Shown here: positions 5,389 through 6,625 of the stretch, one piece after another
Numbering within the stretch: the stretch's first letter is position 1
Layout: every line of letters begins with the position of its first letter
NCBI GenBank assembly: GCA_020446285.1
Contig: JAGREZ010000309.1
Coordinates: 1 to 6,625 of the forward strand
DNA length: 6,625 nt
Direction: 5' to 3'
Source: Geminicoccaceae bacterium
GTDB lineage: Bacteria > Pseudomonadota > Alphaproteobacteria > Geminicoccales > Geminicoccaceae
Translations under genes and position numbers: made by a program
The notes under the pieces: generated by a model
The model's database searches: none
Seen by the model: the letters and a program-made list of their open reading frames with translations, nothing else
Told to the model about the DNA's origin: nothing

Positions 5389-6531
5389 CTATGGCCGGAC
5401 CCAGGATCCTCCCTCGAGGCTCGATGTCACCGCGGCGGCGATGAAGCGCACACCATCGACACCGTCGGCGACGGTCGGCACCCCCGTTGCCGCCGGATCG
5501 GGTTCGCGCCCCTCACCTGCCGCCCGGATGAGTTCGGCGGCATCGCTGTAGATGTTGGCGAAGCCCTCGAGATAGCCTTCGGGATGCCCGCCCGGCACGC
5601 GGCTGACCCGGCCGGCCACAGGCCCCGAGCCGTTGCCGCCACGGGTGACGAGCCTTGGCGGTTCGCCGAGCATGGTGACGTGGAGATAGTTCGGATCCTC
5701 CTGCGCCCAGGAGAGTCCGCCCTTCTCGCCATAGACGCGAAGGCGAAGTGCGTTCTCATTGCCAGGCGCGACCTGGCTCGCCCAGAGCATGCCACGCGCG
5801 CCACCCTTGAAGCGCAGGAGCATCTGCGCATTGTCGTCAAGTGCTCGGCCCTCGACGAAGGTGTCGAGATCGGCGCAGAGCTGGTCGAGTTCGAGCCCGG
5901 TGACGAAACGCGCCAGATTGTAGGCATGGGTGCCGATATCGCCGGTGCAACCTGCCGGACCGGAGCGTTCCGGGTCGGTCCGCCAGCCGGCCTGTTTCTG
6001 CCCGGTTTCCTCGAGTTTGGTCGAGAGCCAGTCCTGCGGATATTCCGCCTGCACCACCCGGATCCGGCCGAGCTCGCCGGCCCGCACCATCTCCCGCGCC
6101 TGCCGGACCATGGGGTAGCCGGTATAATTGTGGGTCAGGACGAACACCCGTCCGGATTTCTCCACCAGCCGCGCCAGCGCCTCGGCATCCTCGACAGAGG
6201 TCGTCATGGGCTTGTCGCAGATGACATGAATGCCCGCCTCGAGAAAGGCCTTGGCGGCGGGATAGTGCACATGGTTGGGGGTGACGATGGCGACCGCATC
6301 GATCCCGTCATCGCGGGCGGCCTCGCTTCGCGCCATCTCGTCGAAGGAACCGTAGGCGCGTTCGGGAGCGACGCCGAGATCGGCCGCCGATGCCTTCGAC
6401 TTCTCGGCCGACGAGGAGAAGCAACCCGCCACCAGTTCGTAATGGTCGTCGATGCGCGAGGCGATGCGGTGAACGCCGCCGATGAAGGCATCGCGCCCGC
6501 CGCCGACCATGCCGAGTTTCAGACGTGCCAT
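5389..6531 (-). CDS. Gfo/Idh/MocA-family NAD(P)-dependent sugar/polyol oxidoreductase
   Basis: Enzymes of this family oxidise or reduce sugars, inositols and related polyols using NAD(P) in the cytoplasm. The 380-residue protein has an N-terminal Rossmann domain with [15 protein letters not shown] (8-22) as the nucleotide-binding loop. Strand [10 protein letters not shown] (81-90) follows, then CDKPMTT (105-111) with the usual catalytic lysine at 107; the common motif is EKP, here DKP. The C-terminal domain has [13 protein letters not shown] (197-209), carrying the family Asp198 and His202, and ends with a [13 protein letters not shown] stretch (316-328) typical of one subgroup. Substrate cannot be assigned from sequence. 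The ATG has GGAGG upstream and sits 12 bases after the stop of the preceding gene, so the two are very probably one operon. The stop is TAG. Confidence 0.92.
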   Translation of the reverse strand: MARLKLGMVGGGRDAFIGGVHRIASRIDDHYELVAGCFSSSAEKSKASAADLGVAPERAYGSFDEMARSEAARDDGIDAVAIVTPNHVHYPAAKAFLEAGIHVICDKPMTTSVEDAEALARLVEKSGRVFVLTHNYTGYPMVRQAREMVRAGELGRIRVVQAEYPQDWLSTKLEETGQKQAGWRTDPERSGPAGCTGDIGTHAYNLARFVTGLELDQLCADLDTFVEGRALDDNAQMLLRFKGGARGMLWASQVAPGNENALRLRVYGEKGGLSWAQEDPNYLHVTMLGEPPRLVTRGGNGSGPVAGRVSRVPGGHPEGYLEGFANIYSDAAELIRAAGEGREPDPAATGVPTVADGVDGVRFIAAAVTSSLEGGSWVRP

Positions 6532-6543
6532 GATGCTCCTCCC

Positions 6544-6625
6544 TCAGGACAGGCCGAGAATGCGGCGATTGGCTTCGCGGTCGGTTCCGCCGGCGGCGAA
6601 ATCGTCGAACGCGCGCTCGGTCACC
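6544..6625 (-). CDS. C-terminal end of an upstream gene, possibly sugar isomerase/epimerase
   Basis: The last 26 codons and a TGA stop are present; the rest lies beyond the right edge. The tail reads FDDFAAGGTDREANRRILGL plus Ser. It resembles, from memory, C termini of TIM-barrel sugar phosphate isomerase/epimerases (IolE-like) that are often encoded beside Gfo/Idh/MocA oxidoreductases, but this short piece cannot prove it. The 12-base gap to the oxidoreductase start, holding that gene's GGAGG, supports cotranscription. The frame is a good codon-usage match to the neighbours. Confidence 0.6.
   Translation of the reverse strand, partial: VTERAFDDFAAGGTDREANRRILGLS

Overview
The window looks like chromosomal DNA from a high-GC alphaproteobacterium. 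Codon use is strongly GC-biased, Shine-Dalgarno sequences are GGAGG-like, genes are tightly packed with stop/start overlaps, and the gene content is typical of that class. Rhizobiales-type bacteria are the best guess, but the sequence does not settle the order. I see no tRNA, rRNA, CRISPR array, insertion sequence or phage gene.

Layout. A gene cut by the left edge runs leftward (1-107) and I do not recognise it. A 352-base divergent intergenic region follows. Then comes a two-gene rightward operon, mlaA (460-1266) and mlaC (1263-1919), joined by an ATGA overlap. Their products are the outer-membrane and periplasmic parts of the Mla phospholipid-trafficking system. The inner-membrane ABC part (MlaFEDB) is not in the window. 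Only 36 bases separate mlaC from the next gene, which converges on it.

Everything from 1956 to the right edge is on the minus strand. Read in the direction of transcription: the last 26 codons of an upstream gene; a Gfo/Idh/MocA-family NAD(P)-dependent sugar or polyol oxidoreductase; then, after 64 bases, a compact three-gene signalling module. The module consists of a single-domain CheY-like response regulator, a 70-residue protein with two membrane helices, and a 926-residue sensor kinase. The kinase sensor half is a complete sodium:solute symporter (SSS) domain, followed by a STAC-like linker, a coiled coil, and HisKA and HATPase_c domains. This architecture is related to CbrA of Pseudomonas and CrbS of Vibrio.

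The signalling module is the most interesting part. A transporter-like sensor is translationally coupled to a tiny membrane protein, and the only regulator encoded beside them has no DNA-binding or enzymatic output domain. How the signal reaches gene expression or another target is therefore open. The signal is presumably uptake of a small solute such as an amino or organic acid, but the sequence does not identify it. The rest of the window is ordinary housekeeping and catabolic content with some small local oddities, such as an in-frame 18-base duplication in the mlaA signal peptide.
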